Positions 8,051-17,788 of a stretch of 64,000 nucleotides of DNA are shown here, in pieces. The notes below the pieces were generated by a model, which searched no databases, was not told the DNA's origin, and saw nothing but the letters and a program-made list of their open reading frames with translations. The translations under genes and the position numbers were made by a program. The first letter of the stretch is position 1, and every line of letters begins with the position of its first letter. This stretch comes from Burkholderiales bacterium. Lineage in GTDB: Bacteria; Pseudomonadota; Gammaproteobacteria; Burkholderiales; Burkholderiaceae_E. The stretch spans positions 1-64,000 of the forward strand of contig JAPLQE010000011.1 in assembly GCA_026399835.1 (NCBI GenBank), written 5' to 3'.

Positions 8051-8974
8051 TCAGCCCGGTGCCGGCGGTGTCGTGATGCCGATCCGGGCCGCGAAGGCCG
8101 TGATCCGGTCGGCGACCTGATCGGGCCGCTCCTCGTGGGCGAGGTGGCCGAGGCCGGCCAGCGTCTCGACCGTCGACCCCGGCACGCGGCGCTGCACGCC
8201 AAGCGCCTGCTCGGGCGGCACGGTGGTGTCGCGGGCGCCGACGATCATCAGCAGCGGACAGGGCAGCCGGGGCAGTTCGCGCTCGAGCGGGCGCAGATCC
8301 CAGTGGGCCATCATGCCGAGCGCGCCGGCGACATGGCCGGCGTTGGCGACCAGCTTGGCGTAGCCGCGTCGCCCGTCGTCGCCGATCTCCGAGCCGGTGC
8401 CGCGCAGCAGCCGCTCGAGCACCGCCGGCGATTCGCCGAGCCGCGCGAAGAGCCTGGGTGCAGCCGACAGTCCGCCGAGCCAGCGCGCCGCGGGCAGGAA
8501 CAGCTGGCCGGGCAGGCCGCCGAACGGCCGGAACGCCGGGTTCAGCCCGACCAGCCCGCGCGGGGCGGCATGGCTGTCGAGCACCAGACGGGCCGCGATG
8601 GCGGCCCCGGCCGAATGGCCGACGATCAGGTCGGGCGCGGTGCCGGTCGCGGCCAGCAGCGCGGCGACCGCCTCGGCCATGCCGGGCAGCGACAGGCCGC
8701 GCGGGCCCGGCAGGCCGGTGAAGCCGTGGCCGGGCAGGTCGGGCGCGAGCACGCGGAAGGTCGCGCTCAGCCGGGGGGCGAGACCGCGCCACGAATGGGT
8801 GGCGGCGCCGGTGCCGTGCAGCAGCAGCAGGCTCGGCGCGTCATGCATCGCGCCGAACGACTGCACGTGCCAGCGCAGGCCGCCGGCCTCCACGAAGCGG
8901 CTGGCCGCGCGGTTCGGCCAGTCGCGGCCGTCGCGCTCCCAGTCGAGCCGGTCGCCGCGGGCGTCAGCGGACAC
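8051..8974 (-). CDS. bchO: Mg-chelatase-associated alpha/beta hydrolase BchO
   Basis: This is an alpha/beta-hydrolase fold protein of the bchIDO operon whose precise role in bacteriochlorophyll synthesis is unsettled. The oxyanion-type motif LLLLHGTGAATHSW is near residues 49-62 and the nucleophile elbow VGHSAGAA is near 125; a late His lies in LAGLGHLAHEERP. GTG 8974 (VSADARGDRLDWERDG) is preferred, giving 307 residues with 11 bp overlap into bchD. The frame is open further upstream, but that part is a proline/arginine-rich shadow of bchD. Confidence 0.9.
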   Translation of the reverse strand: MSADARGDRLDWERDGRDWPNRAASRFVEAGGLRWHVQSFGAMHDAPSLLLLHGTGAATHSWRGLAPRLSATFRVLAPDLPGHGFTGLPGPRGLSLPGMAEAVAALLAATGTAPDLIVGHSAGAAIAARLVLDSHAAPRGLVGLNPAFRPFGGLPGQLFLPAARWLGGLSAAPRLFARLGESPAVLERLLRGTGSEIGDDGRRGYAKLVANAGHVAGALGMMAHWDLRPLERELPRLPCPLLMIVGARDTTVPPEQALGVQRRVPGSTVETLAGLGHLAHEERPDQVADRITAFAARIGITTPPAPG

Positions 8975-10988
8975 GGCCGGGAGCGCGGCGGGCGCTGAGC
9001 CCGGCCGCGGCGCGCACCGGTGCCGCGATCGAGGCGGCGTCCGCACGCGGCAGCGGCACGTAGGCCGCGGCCATGGTGGCGGCCAGCAGCTGTGCGGCGG
9101 GGGCCGGCTGAGGGGACGTGTCGAGCAGGAGCGTCGCGTGGCCGGCGACGCGCAGGCGTCGGGCGGCGTCGCGGGCGTCCTCGTCGGCGCGGGCGCGACC
9201 GCCGGCGCCGTCACGCGCGACGTTCGCGCGGCCGTCGGTCAGGAACACCAGCACCGACGAGCCGCCGCGCCGCGAGACCCCTTCCGCCAGCCCGGCGACC
9301 GCGTCGATGCCGGCGGCCAGCGGCGTGCCGCCGCCGCCCGGCAGACTGGCGAGACTGCGCTTGGCACGCACCAGCGAGCGGGTCGGCGGCAACAGCACCT
9401 CGGCCGCGCGGCCCCGGAAGGCGACCACGGCGACGCGGTCACGGCGCACGTAGCAGTCCGCCAGCAGCAGCTCGACCGCGCCCTTGGCCTCGGCGAGCCG
9501 GTGCAGTGCCGACGAGCCGGACGCATCGATCGCGAAGATCGTCGTGGTCTCGGTGCGCTCGCGCAGGCGGGCGACACGCAGGTCCGAGGCGCGCAGGGAC
9601 AGTCGCGGGGCGGCCGACGGGGCAGCAGGCCGGGCGCCGGACGCGGCGCCGGACGCGGTGCCGGACGCGGTGCCGGGGGCCGGCGCGCGCGCGGCCGATG
9701 CCGCCATCGCGGCCGCCCGCGCCGATTCGGCCTCGCGGCGCCGCAGCGGCTGCCACGGCGCGGCCGCGCGCAGGGTGTCCACCAGCGCGAGCCGGGCGCC
9801 GTCGCGCGGCGTGCCCGGCCGGGTGCCGGCGGGACGGCCCCGCAGCTTGGTCGCCCGCATCACGCCGGCCCGACTGGCGCCCGAACCCGCCGCGGCGTTC
9901 GCGGCCAGCATCAGGCTGGCGAGCAGTCCGGGCGGGATCGCGGCCTTCGCCGCCTCGAGCACCACCTCGTCGAGCGGCTGCTGCGGATCGGACACGGCGT
10001 CGTCCTCGACCGCCTCGGGCGGCGGCGGGGGCGGCGGATCGTCGGCCGGATGCTCGGGCGACTCGGGCGGCGGCGATTCGGGTTCGGTCGGCTCGGGCGG
10101 AGGCGGCTTGGGCGGCGTCGCGTCCTGCGGCGCCGGCCACTGCGTCGCCCTCGGCGCCAGCACCAGGCGTGCAGCCAGCGAGGCGTCGTCCGCGCTCACC
10201 CGGTCGCGCCCGTCGAGCGCCGCCGCGGCCCGCGCCGCGCGCAGCGCCATCAGCGACGCCCGTGCCGAGGACACCCCGAGGGCGGCGGCCGTCGCACACA
10301 GCGCATTCAGGGTCTCCTCGTCGACCTCGACCGTGGCCATCCGAGTCCGGGCCGTCGCGACCGCTGCGGCATCGGCCCCCCCGTCGTCCGGCCCGCCGAA
10401 GGCGTCGGCCACGCCCACCGGCACCTCGGCCAGGTCGATCCGGAAGGCCAGCCGCTCGAGCAGGGCGGCGGCCGGCGGCGGGTCGTCGCCCACGCCCTCG
10501 TCCAGCGCGATCACGCCGAACCGCGCCGGCCGGGCCGACGCGAGCCCGTCGCGGGCGAGCGCGCACTCGCCGGTGTCGAGCGCCGCGCACAGGCGCGACG
10601 CGGTGGTGCCCGACACCCGCTCGGCCATCGCCAGCAGCAGCATGCCGCCGTCGGCCTCGGCGAGCAGGCCGGTCTGCGCGACCGGCCGGCCCGCGGCCAG
10701 CGTCGCCGTCAGGTCGAGGCCGCCCAGCAGGCGCTCGTCGCCGGCGTGGATCGGCACGCGTCGCCACGGGGCATCCCGTGGGCAGAGGCTTCGGACGATA
10801 GCGAGCAATCGCTCACGTACGGGGCCATGACCGGCCTTGAGCGCGACGCCCCCGAAACCCCACGGGTCGACCGCCAGCAGCGAGGCGGCGCGCAGCGCGT
10901 CCGCCCAGCGCAGGACCGCCGGGTCGACGCCGCCTGCGTCGTCCCTCGGCGGGGCCCCGGCAGGGGGGGGCGAACCGGCCGCGTCCAT
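8964..10988 (-). CDS. bchD: Magnesium chelatase subunit D
   Basis: BchD works with BchI and BchH to insert Mg into protoporphyrin IX. The start ATG 10988 (MDAAGSPPPAG) lies 4 bp after the bchI stop and gives 674 residues. An AAA+-like N-terminal half with degenerate Walker motifs is followed by a Pro/Glu-rich linker (about residues 300-345) and a C-terminal von Willebrand A integrin-I domain with MIDAS DASGSS at 488-493. The domain order is that expected for BchD, and the family is normally 550-700 residues. Confidence 0.95.
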   Translation of the reverse strand: MDAAGSPPPAGAPPRDDAGGVDPAVLRWADALRAASLLAVDPWGFGGVALKAGHGPVRERLLAIVRSLCPRDAPWRRVPIHAGDERLLGGLDLTATLAAGRPVAQTGLLAEADGGMLLLAMAERVSGTTASRLCAALDTGECALARDGLASARPARFGVIALDEGVGDDPPPAAALLERLAFRIDLAEVPVGVADAFGGPDDGGADAAAVATARTRMATVEVDEETLNALCATAAALGVSSARASLMALRAARAAAALDGRDRVSADDASLAARLVLAPRATQWPAPQDATPPKPPPPEPTEPESPPPESPEHPADDPPPPPPPEAVEDDAVSDPQQPLDEVVLEAAKAAIPPGLLASLMLAANAAAGSGASRAGVMRATKLRGRPAGTRPGTPRDGARLALVDTLRAAAPWQPLRRREAESARAAAMAASAARAPAPGTASGTASGAASGARPAAPSAAPRLSLRASDLRVARLRERTETTTIFAIDASGSSALHRLAEAKGAVELLLADCYVRRDRVAVVAFRGRAAEVLLPPTRSLVRAKRSLASLPGGGGTPLAAGIDAVAGLAEGVSRRGGSSVLVFLTDGRANVARDGAGGRARADEDARDAARRLRVAGHATLLLDTSPQPAPAAQLLAATMAAAYVPLPRADAASIAAPVRAAAGLSARRAPGRVR

Positions 10989-10992
10989 TGCC

Positions 10993-12030
10993 TCAGGCAG
11001 GGATCTGTTCGGCGACCACACGTTCGACGCGAGCGCCCGAGCCGGTGTCGTCGAGCGGGTCGCGGCGCAGCCGGTGGCGCAGTGCCGATGGCGCGATGCT
11101 GCGCAGGTGCTCGACCCCGACCACCGCATCGCCCTGGAGCGCGGCCAGCGCCCGAGCCGCCCGCATCAGCGTCAGTTCGCCGCGGAGCCCGTCGGTACCC
11201 AGGGCGATGCACAGGCGGGCTGCGCGCTCGAGCACCGCGTCGGGCACCTCGATGGCGCCCACGCGGTCCCGCGCCTTCAGGATCCGCCTGCGGACCTTCT
11301 CGTCCTCCGGATGCCAGCGTGCCGAGAAGCCCTGCGGGTCGCGCTCGAAGGCGTCGCGCCGCTTGACCACCTCGATCCGGTCGGCGAGCTCGGTCGGCGT
11401 CGACACCTCGACCGACAGCCCGAAGCGATCGAGCAGCTGGGGCCGCAGCTCGCCCTCCTCCGGATTGCCGCTGCCGACCAGCACGAAGCGCGCCGGATGC
11501 CGCACGCTCAGCCCCTCGCGCTCGACGACGTTCTCGCCCGAGGCCGCGACGTCGATCAGCAGGTCGACCAGATGGTCCTCCAGCAGGTTGACCTCGTCGA
11601 CATACAGGAAGCCGCGGTGCGCCCGAGCCAGCAAGCCAGGCTCGAAGGACTTCACGCCGGCAGTGAGTGCACGCTCCAGGTCCAGGGCGCCGACCACGCG
11701 GTCCTCGGTCGCGCCCAGCGGCAGGTCGACGACCGGCACCGGGACCAGGTGCGACTTGACCTTCTTCCCGCCGGCCTTGAGCGCGTCGCACTCCGCGCAG
11801 GCGCCCGCGGGCGCCGCCGGATCGCAGGCGTAGCGGCAGCCCAGCGTCGCCTTCATCTTCGGCAGCAGCGCCGCCAGCGCACGCACGGCGGTCGACTTGC
11901 CGGTGCCGCGGTCCCCCAGCACCAGCACGCCCCCGACCGACGGGTCGACTGCGGCGATGAGGATGGCCCGCTTCATCTCGTCCTGGCCGACGATGGCGGA
12001 AAACGGGAAGGCGAGGGCCATGTACGGCAT
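10993..12030 (-). CDS. bchI: Magnesium chelatase ATPase subunit I
   Basis: BchI is the AAA+ ring-forming ATPase of Mg-chelatase. Walker [10 protein letters not shown] is at residues 39-47 and Walker [11 protein letters not shown] at 141-150; a sensor/arginine-finger region [20 protein letters not shown] follows. A Cys group (C64, C69, C78, C81) in the insertion loop resembles that of other BchI proteins. The start could be ATG 12030 or ATG 12021; neither has an obvious Shine-Dalgarno sequence. It is the first gene of bchIDO and borders unrelated, divergently transcribed genes. Confidence 0.96.
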   Translation of the reverse strand: MPYMALAFPFSAIVGQDEMKRAILIAAVDPSVGGVLVLGDRGTGKSTAVRALAALLPKMKATLGCRYACDPAAPAGACAECDALKAGGKKVKSHLVPVPVVDLPLGATEDRVVGALDLERALTAGVKSFEPGLLARAHRGFLYVDEVNLLEDHLVDLLIDVAASGENVVEREGLSVRHPARFVLVGSGNPEEGELRPQLLDRFGLSVEVSTPTELADRIEVVKRRDAFERDPQGFSARWHPEDEKVRRRILKARDRVGAIEVPDAVLERAARLCIALGTDGLRGELTLMRAARALAALQGDAVVGVEHLRSIAPSALRHRLRRDPLDDTGSGARVERVVAEQIPA

Positions 12031-12170
12031 CCGTGACGGAGGTGTCTGTCAACCGGATTCTAGACCGGCGAGCGTCCGGCCGGCGCCCGCCGTGTCGCCG
12101 CGGGCGTTCCGGAGCCGGTGCGCTCGCGCCGCCGACCCTCCTATACTCGTCGGTCCAGGAGGAGCACGAC

Positions 12171-13595
12171 ATGATCGAACGCAAGCAGCTCTACATCGGC
12201 GGCCGCTGGGTCGCGCCGTCTTCGACCCAGACCCTCGAGGTCACCGATTCCAACACCGGCGAGCCGTGGGCCACCATCCCCTCGGGCACCGCCGCCGACG
12301 CCGATGCGGCGGTCGCCGCCGCGCGCGCCGCCTTCGACGGCTGGTCGCAGACGCCCGCCGCCGAGCGCGCCGACATCGTCCAGAAGATCGCCGACGGCCT
12401 GAAGGCGCGCAGCGAGGAACTGGCGCGCACGATCGCCACCGAGGTCGGCATGCCGATCAAGCTGTCGACGATGGTGCAGGTGGGCGGTCCGGTCGCCGCC
12501 TGGTCGAACTACGCGAAGCTCGCCCGCGAGTTCCAGTACGACGAGAAGGTCGGCCACTCGGTCGTCACCCGCGAGCCGGTCGGCGTGGTCGCCGCGATCA
12601 CGCCGTGGAACTACCCGCTGAACCAGATCACGCTGAAGGTCGCGCCGGCCCTGGCCGCCGGCTGCACGGTGGTCCTCAAGCCGTCCGAGGTCGCGCCGAT
12701 CAACGCGTTCATCCTCGCCGACGTGATCCACGAGTCGGGCCTGCCGCCCGGCGTCTTCAACCTGGTGACCGGCCTCGGCCCGGTGGTCGGCGAGGCGCTC
12801 GCCGCGCACCCCGAGGTCGACATGGTGTCGTTCACCGGCTCCACGCGCGCCGGCAAGCGCGTCTCCGAGGTGGGCGCGCAGACCGTCAAGCGGATCGCGC
12901 TCGAGCTCGGCGGCAAGAGCGCCTCGGTGGTGCTCGACGACGCCGACTTCGAGAAGGCGGTGAAGAGCTCGGTGGCCAACTGCTACATGAACTCCGGCCA
13001 GACCTGCGCCGCGTGGACGCGCCTGCTGGTGCCGCGCTCGCGGCTGGACGAGGCCCGCGCGATCGCCAAGGCGGCGGCCGAGTCGTTCACGGTGGGCAGC
13101 GCGTTCGGCGAGGGCGTGAAGCTCGGACCGCTGGTGTCGGCGCTGCAGCGCGACCGCGTGCTGGGCTACATCCGTCGCGGCATCGAGGAGGGCTCGGAGC
13201 TGGTCACCGGCGGGGCCGACGCGCCCGAGGGCGTGGGCGGCGGCTATTTCGTGAAGCCGACGGTGTTCGTCGTGGCCGACTCGAAGGCGACGCTCGCCCA
13301 GGAGGAGGTCTTCGGCCCGGTGCTGGCCATCATCCCCTACGACACCGAGGCCGACGCGATCCGCATCGCCAACGACTCGATCTACGGGCTGTCGGGCGCG
13401 GTCTGGGCGGGCAGCGACGAGCGCGCGATGCAGGTGGCCCGCAAGCTGCGCACCGGCCAGGTCGACCTCAACGGCGGCCGCTGGAATCCGCAGGCGCCCT
13501 TCGGCGGCTACAAGCAGTCGGGCCGCGGTCGGGAGAACGGCGTCTATGGCCTCGAGGAGTTCCTCGAGTACAAGGCGATGCAGCTGAAAGCGTAG
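12171..13595 (+). CDS. NAD(P)-dependent aldehyde dehydrogenase
   Basis: The 474-residue product belongs to the ALDH superfamily and oxidises an aldehyde, substrate unknown, to the acid. The general base is E245 in LELGGKSAS and the catalytic Cys is C279 in [18 protein letters not shown] and FTGSTRAGK mark the cofactor-binding half. ATG 12171 has the strong ribosome site AGGAGG 10 bp upstream and a TATACT box at 12142. It is divergent from bchI and is not known to act in photopigment synthesis. Confidence 0.93.
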   Translation: MIERKQLYIGGRWVAPSSTQTLEVTDSNTGEPWATIPSGTAADADAAVAAARAAFDGWSQTPAAERADIVQKIADGLKARSEELARTIATEVGMPIKLSTMVQVGGPVAAWSNYAKLAREFQYDEKVGHSVVTREPVGVVAAITPWNYPLNQITLKVAPALAAGCTVVLKPSEVAPINAFILADVIHESGLPPGVFNLVTGLGPVVGEALAAHPEVDMVSFTGSTRAGKRVSEVGAQTVKRIALELGGKSASVVLDDADFEKAVKSSVANCYMNSGQTCAAWTRLLVPRSRLDEARAIAKAAAESFTVGSAFGEGVKLGPLVSALQRDRVLGYIRRGIEEGSELVTGGADAPEGVGGGYFVKPTVFVVADSKATLAQEEVFGPVLAIIPYDTEADAIRIANDSIYGLSGAVWAGSDERAMQVARKLRTGQVDLNGGRWNPQAPFGGYKQSGRGRENGVYGLEEFLEYKAMQLKA

Positions 13596-13660
13596 CGGAA
13601 GCCGCGAATACACCTACTGCGCGTCCCGATTCGACGACTGCGGTGCTCGCCGGGGAGCCT

Positions 13661-13708
13661 CGCGCCTGCAGGCGCGAATCGTTCGGCCGGCACGGCGCGT
13701 GCGCCGTG
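13661..13708. terminator. Two strong hairpins between convergent genes
   Basis: CGCGCCTGCAGGCGCG at 13661-13676 is a perfect 16-bp palindrome. CACGGCGC-GT-GCGCCGTG at 13691-13708 is a perfect 8-bp stem. They lie between convergent aldehyde dehydrogenase and RidA genes, so a two-way termination role is plausible. Neither has a T tract, so factor-independent termination is uncertain. Confidence 0.35.
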
Positions 13709-13767
13709 AAACCCCGGCCTCACCGCCAGGACGGCTCCGCTCCTCGTCGCCGACTCGGGCCTGCTCG

Positions 13768-14193
13768 CTACGGTGTCTTCGCGACTTCGACAACGGGCTG
13801 AGGTCGCCGTGCCAGCATGTCGATCTCGATCCGGGCCCCGCGCGCCAGGCCGCTCACGCCGATGCAGGTGCGCGCTGGGCGCCGCCCTTCGGGGAAGTAG
13901 GTCGCATAGACCGCGTTCATGCGGACGTAGTCCTCGTCGAAGTGCAGCAGGTAGATCCGCACGCTGGCCACGTCGGCGAGCGTCAGGCTGCAGCCGGTGA
14001 GCACGGTCTGCAGGTTCGCCATCGTCTGGCGGGTCTGGTCCTCGATCGTCTCCGGATAGTCGGAGGTGTTCGAGGTGCCGGTGAAGGGCATCTGCCCGGT
14101 GAGCATGACCCAGCCGTCGGCCTCGACGGCGTGGCTGAACGGCGCGACCGGATCGGGCGCGCCGCCGATCATGTGGAACGCGAGAGCGGACAT
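13768..14193 (-). CDS. RidA/YjgF/TdcF family protein
   Basis: This is a 141-residue member of the RidA (reactive intermediate deaminase) superfamily, which hydrolyses reactive enamines/imines and forms trimers. Conserved stretches are FSHAVEADGWVMLTGQMPFTG near the N-terminus, the helix TRQTMANLQTVLTGCSLTLADV, and RPARTCIGVSGLARGARIEIDMLA with the active-site Arg. ATG 14193 is chosen, although an in-frame upstream Met exists. Its physiological substrate cannot be read from context. Confidence 0.88.
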   Translation of the reverse strand: MSALAFHMIGGAPDPVAPFSHAVEADGWVMLTGQMPFTGTSNTSDYPETIEDQTRQTMANLQTVLTGCSLTLADVASVRIYLLHFDEDYVRMNAVYATYFPEGRRPARTCIGVSGLARGARIEIDMLARRPQPVVEVAKTP

Positions 14194-14295
14194 CGGCGGA
14201 ACCTCGTCGAGAATCGGGAGAGCATCGGGAACTGGGGCCGACGATAGCCGATCCGGGCGCCGCCCGGCCGATGCGCACCCCTCCCGGAGACCGCG

Positions 14296-15474
14296 ATGAC
14301 GACACCGACGAGCGCCCCCGTTCCGTTCCGCCTGCACGTGCCCGACGAGGACCTCGCCGACCTGCACGAGCGGCTGGCGCGCACGCGGTTCCCCGAGACC
14401 CCGCCGGGCGAGCCCTGGGCCACCGGCACCGACACCGCCTTCCTGCGCGAGGCTGTCGCGCACTGGAAGGACGGCTTCGACTGGCGCGCGCAGGAGGCGC
14501 GGCTCAACGCCTTCCCGCAGTACACCGTGCCGATCTCGGGCATCGACCTGCACTTCCTGCACGTGCCCGGCGTGCGCGCGCCCGGCGCCCCCGAGCCGAT
14601 GCCGCTGCTGCTGTCGCACGGCTGGCCGGGCTCGGTGCTCGAGTTCCTGGACCTGATCCCGCGCCTGACCGATCCGGCGCGCTTCGGCGGCGATCCGGCC
14701 GACGCGTTCACCGTGGTCGCGCCCTCGCTGCCCGGCTACACGCTGTCGTACCGGCCCGGCCAGCCGCGCTTCGCGCTCCCGGACATCGCCCGCACCTTCC
14801 ACGAACTGATGACCGAGGTGCTGGGCTACCCGCGCTACGGCGCGCAGGGCGGCGACTGGGGCTCGTTCGTCACCGCGGTCCTCGGCGCCGAGCATGCCGA
14901 CGCGGTGCTCGGCATCCACCTGAACATGATGCCGGTGCGCCGCGACGCGCTGACCGTCGCCGCGCCCACCCCCGAGGAGAAGCGCTGGCTCGAGGAGCTG
15001 GCGCTGTTCCTGAAGGAGGAGACCGGCTACCAGTGGATCCAGGGCACGCGGCCGCACACCCTGGGCGCCGCGCTGACCGACTCGCCCGCCGGCCTCGCCG
15101 CCTGGCTGTTCGAGAAGTTCCAGCGCTGGACCGACAACCGCGGCGATCCGCGCGACGCGCTGTCGATGGACGCCATGCTCGCCGACATCGCGCTCTACTG
15201 GTTCACCGGCGCCATCGGCAGCTCGTTCTGGCCCTACTACGCGCGGATGCACGGCCCCTGGCCGATCCGCGACGGCGGGGTCGGCGCGCCCTGCGGCTAT
15301 GCGGCCTTCCCGCGCGAGATCCTGCGCCCGCCGCGCTCGGTCTGCGAGCGGGCGTTCACCGACATCCGCCGCTGGACCGAGATGCCGCGCGGCGGGCACT
15401 TCGCGGCGATGGAGCAGCCCGAGGCGCTGGCGCACGAGATCGTCGAATTCTTCAGGCCGCTGCGGGTGGGGTGA
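14296..15474 (+). CDS. Epoxide hydrolase, EHN-type alpha/beta hydrolase
   Basis: The 392-residue protein has an N-terminal epoxide-hydrolase domain (FRLHVPDEDLADLHERLARTRFPE, residues 12-35, to about 110) followed by an alpha/beta hydrolase core. The oxyanion motif is SHGWPGS, the nucleophile is D187 in GGDWGS, and the base is H368 in RGGHFAAMEQP. It probably converts epoxides to diols in the cytoplasm. There is no signal peptide. It is divergent from RidA across 102 bp. Confidence 0.9.
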   Translation: MTTPTSAPVPFRLHVPDEDLADLHERLARTRFPETPPGEPWATGTDTAFLREAVAHWKDGFDWRAQEARLNAFPQYTVPISGIDLHFLHVPGVRAPGAPEPMPLLLSHGWPGSVLEFLDLIPRLTDPARFGGDPADAFTVVAPSLPGYTLSYRPGQPRFALPDIARTFHELMTEVLGYPRYGAQGGDWGSFVTAVLGAEHADAVLGIHLNMMPVRRDALTVAAPTPEEKRWLEELALFLKEETGYQWIQGTRPHTLGAALTDSPAGLAAWLFEKFQRWTDNRGDPRDALSMDAMLADIALYWFTGAIGSSFWPYYARMHGPWPIRDGGVGAPCGYAAFPREILRPPRSVCERAFTDIRRWTEMPRGGHFAAMEQPEALAHEIVEFFRPLRVG

Positions 15475-15502
15475 GGGGGCGTCCGCCTTCGCCGAGCCGC
15501 CC

Positions 15503-15766
15503 GTGCCGACCTACCGCATCACCGAGACCGCGTCCGGCGACCAGCGCGTCGTGGATCAGCCGACCGACTGGGACGCCTGGATGGACTACCGGTTCACGCG
15601 CCGGGTGGAGGCGGGCGGCGGGCCGATGCCCTTCGACGCCCATTTGCGCGAGACCGGGACGCCCGCGCGCCACGACTACGCGGTCGAGCAAATCGACCCG
15701 GATACCGGGGCGGTGATCGAAGGCACGTACCTGACGGTGTTCCGGGGCGTACCGGGCGGCGACTAG
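15503..15766 (+). CDS. Small hypothetical protein
   Basis: This frame codes for about 87 residues from GTG 15503, starting 28 bp after the epoxide hydrolase stop. The translation (VPTYRITETASGDQRVVDQ...) is hydrophilic and not low-complexity, and codon use matches neighbouring genes. I do not recognise a family. An alternative is that it is non-coding sequence downstream of the hydrolase. Confidence 0.45.
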   Translation: MPTYRITETASGDQRVVDQPTDWDAWMDYRFTRRVEAGGGPMPFDAHLRETGTPARHDYAVEQIDPDTGAVIEGTYLTVFRGVPGGD

Positions 15767-15828
15767 AGCCGGCCGTGCGATCGGAACCACGCGACGGGTC
15801 CGCTCGTCGCGTCGCCGGCGCCTCTGCA

Positions 15829-17286
15829 TCACAGGATCGTCCACGCCCCCAGACACGCGAGGACGGCCGTGCTGGCGATGGCATAGGCAACGAGTCCCGA
15901 ATAGACCTGCCGCTCCTTGCCTTGTCCGTCCGCCAGTGATGCCGCGATCGCCATGCGTACGGGCGAGAACAGGCTCATGCTCGACGTCGCCACGTGCTGG
16001 AGTGCAGCCGTGGCGGGCACGGACAGGTTCGCCTGGGCGGCCATCGCGACCTGCGACGACATGAACAGGCTGTTGCCCGCGCTGCCGCTGTTGGTCAGCA
16101 CACCCAGGCCGATGGACATCAGCGGGGCGGCCAGCACGCCGAGCGCGCCCAGGTTCGCGAAGAGGCCCGCCGCGATGGCCGCGGAGATGCCTGCCGCAGC
16201 CAGGACCTCCGCGAGCATGGCGAACACGAACACGGTCACGACGGGCGTCCTGGCCGTCTTCCACGCGCCGCGCAGTTCCTGGCGCAGCTGCGCGACGTGC
16301 CCCCGGGCGAGCGCGACCCCGAGCGCGCCGGCCATCAGCCACGAGCCGGCGTGGAAGAGCGGCGCCCAGACGGGCAGGTCGGGATACGGCGCGATCGCGC
16401 CGAACGACGCCAGCGCATCCCGCAGGGACGGCACACTTCGGGTCAGGGTCAGGATGCCGACCAGGGCGAGATAGGGCCAGACCCGGACGGTCGCCAGCCG
16501 AACCGCTTCGGCCGTCGGCCGGGCGTCGATCAGGTGGCGCGCGATGATGAGCGGGCCGAACGCGGACAGCATGGCGATCTCGGGCCCGACGAGGGCGGTC
16601 GCGACGCCCAGCGTGCCGAGACTCGCGATGATCCAGCCGACTTCGCTCAGATGCTCGGTCGCGGTCGCGGACACGCCCGCTTTCCGGGCGGTCACCCAGA
16701 ACAGCGTGAGCCAGACCCCCATGAGCGAGGCGATGGGCAGCAGCGAGGCACCGGCGAGCGCCGAGGCCGGCATCTTGGCGTAGGCCGAGGCGAGCAGGGT
16801 GCCGCTGCCCATCGCGCCCCACGGGATGAACGTCTGGCTCAGCAGGGCGAACACCATCAGGTGCGCAGGCGCGATCCCCATGTGCCTGAGCAGCGCGATG
16901 GTGCCCAGCATCCCGACGCCGAATCCGGTGGCGGACTCCGCGAACGGACCGACCAGGAAGCACGCGAAGAACAGCAGGCGCCGCTGCGCGCGCCGATCGA
17001 CCGCGACGGGGCGCGCTGACTCGGCCGCCATGGCGGTCGGCCGCGAGGCGAGCTGCCAGAACAGCAGGCCGCCCAGGATGTACGGGGCGATGGTGGCGCC
17101 GATCCAGGCGCCGCGTGCCAGTGCGCTCGCGAGCGCCGCGGATCCGAACGGAATCGGCGCCGTGGCGAACGCGACCGGCACAGCGGTCGCCAGGCCGAGG
17201 AGCGACGCGACAGGGGGCGAGCACCGGCCGCTGAGGACGGCCAGCGCCAGGACGATCGTGGGCAGGAACCAGAAGAACGCAGTCAT
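15829..17286 (-). CDS. L-lactate permease (LctP) family transporter
   Basis: This polytopic inner-membrane protein has 485 residues and roughly a dozen hydrophobic segments. GPFAESATGFGVGMLGTIALLRHMG near residue 115 corresponds to the conserved GPF-E-ATGFG signature of LctP-type proton/lactate (glycolate) permeases, and LTNSGSAGNSLFMSSQ near 405 to the second conserved motif. It is shorter than E. coli LldP (551). The substrate is likely a small hydroxyacid but is not proven. A promoter lies about 95 bp upstream. Confidence 0.82.
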   Translation of the reverse strand: MTAFFWFLPTIVLALAVLSGRCSPPVASLLGLATAVPVAFATAPIPFGSAALASALARGAWIGATIAPYILGGLLFWQLASRPTAMAAESARPVAVDRRAQRRLLFFACFLVGPFAESATGFGVGMLGTIALLRHMGIAPAHLMVFALLSQTFIPWGAMGSGTLLASAYAKMPASALAGASLLPIASLMGVWLTLFWVTARKAGVSATATEHLSEVGWIIASLGTLGVATALVGPEIAMLSAFGPLIIARHLIDARPTAEAVRLATVRVWPYLALVGILTLTRSVPSLRDALASFGAIAPYPDLPVWAPLFHAGSWLMAGALGVALARGHVAQLRQELRGAWKTARTPVVTVFVFAMLAEVLAAAGISAAIAAGLFANLGALGVLAAPLMSIGLGVLTNSGSAGNSLFMSSQVAMAAQANLSVPATAALQHVATSSMSLFSPVRMAIAASLADGQGKERQVYSGLVAYAIASTAVLACLGAWTIL

Positions 17287-17379
17287 CGGAGGCGGGCGGG
17301 CCCGCGCGGTCGGCCGTTAGGAGATCTGTCGGCCCGACTGCCGTGTCCGCGTTGTGCGCGAACGCCTGGCCGACTTCCA

Positions 17380-17408
17380 GACATAACGGTCAGGGCATGA
17401 GCCGTCAA
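17380..17408 (-). promoter_or_regulatory. Sigma-70-type promoter for the LctP-like gene
   Basis: On the minus strand there is TTGACG (17408-17403), a 17-bp spacer and TATGTC (17385-17380). The 14-bp block around the -35 box, TCGGCCTTGACGGC, is repeated exactly at the toxin-antitoxin promoter 540 bp away. Confidence 0.6.
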
Positions 17409-17500
17409 GGCCGACCGACCGTCGAGCGTGGGCTGCCCTCAGTCGTGAACGTCCCTGTACGCCAGCATCCGGAGGAGCGGCTGTGCCTTGTCGATCCCGC

Positions 17501-17788
17501 TCATCGAGCCACCGGCTCGAGCACGATGCGCAGCCGGCTGCCCGTTGCGGCCGCGATGCGCCGAAGCGTGGAGGTCGACGGCAGATGTCCGCCCTCGATC
17601 CGCGCGATCGCCGGCTGCTGCGTCCCGATCCGTTCGGCGAGCTGCGCCTGGGTCAGGCCGGCGCGGATGCGGGCCTCGATCACGACCGCGGCGACGTCGA
17701 ACTCGTCCGCGAGTGCCTCGTAGGCATCGCGATACTCCGGCTGAGTGCTCCAGTCGGCGTGCTTGTCACGAATGCGAGTCACGATCAC
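17501..17788 (-). CDS. HigA-like XRE-family antitoxin (orphan)
   Basis: The 95-residue helix-turn-helix protein (LTQAQLAERIGTQQPAIARIEGGHLPS, residues 43-69) has a short N-terminal arm typical of antitoxins encoded after a Gp49/RelE-type toxin. GTG 17788 overlaps the stop of the upstream toxin relic as GTGA and has an AGAGGTGAG ribosome site; GTG 17782 is an alternative. Because the partner toxin gene is destroyed, this is probably a solitary antitoxin that now only represses its own promoter. Confidence 0.85.
   Translation of the reverse strand: MIVTRIRDKHADWSTQPEYRDAYEALADEFDVAAVVIEARIRAGLTQAQLAERIGTQQPAIARIEGGHLPSTSTLRRIAAATGSRLRIVLEPVAR

Noticed and set aside
9600-9680. Repeated GCGCCGGACGCG-type units in bchD, considered a minisatellite or CRISPR-like array
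   Set aside because: Short in-frame Gly/Thr/Ser-Ala repeats (SGTASGAASGA) inside the low-complexity linker of bchD; no spacers.
8397-11366. 989-residue plus-strand ORF opposite bchO-bchD-bchI
   Set aside because: Low-complexity Arg/Gly translation lying entirely antisense to conserved genes.
12031-12060. TTGACA and TGTCAA before bchI considered as promoter and PpsR site
   Set aside because: The hexamer is only 15 bp from the start codon and the right half-site is at the wrong spacing (N14), so neither reading holds.
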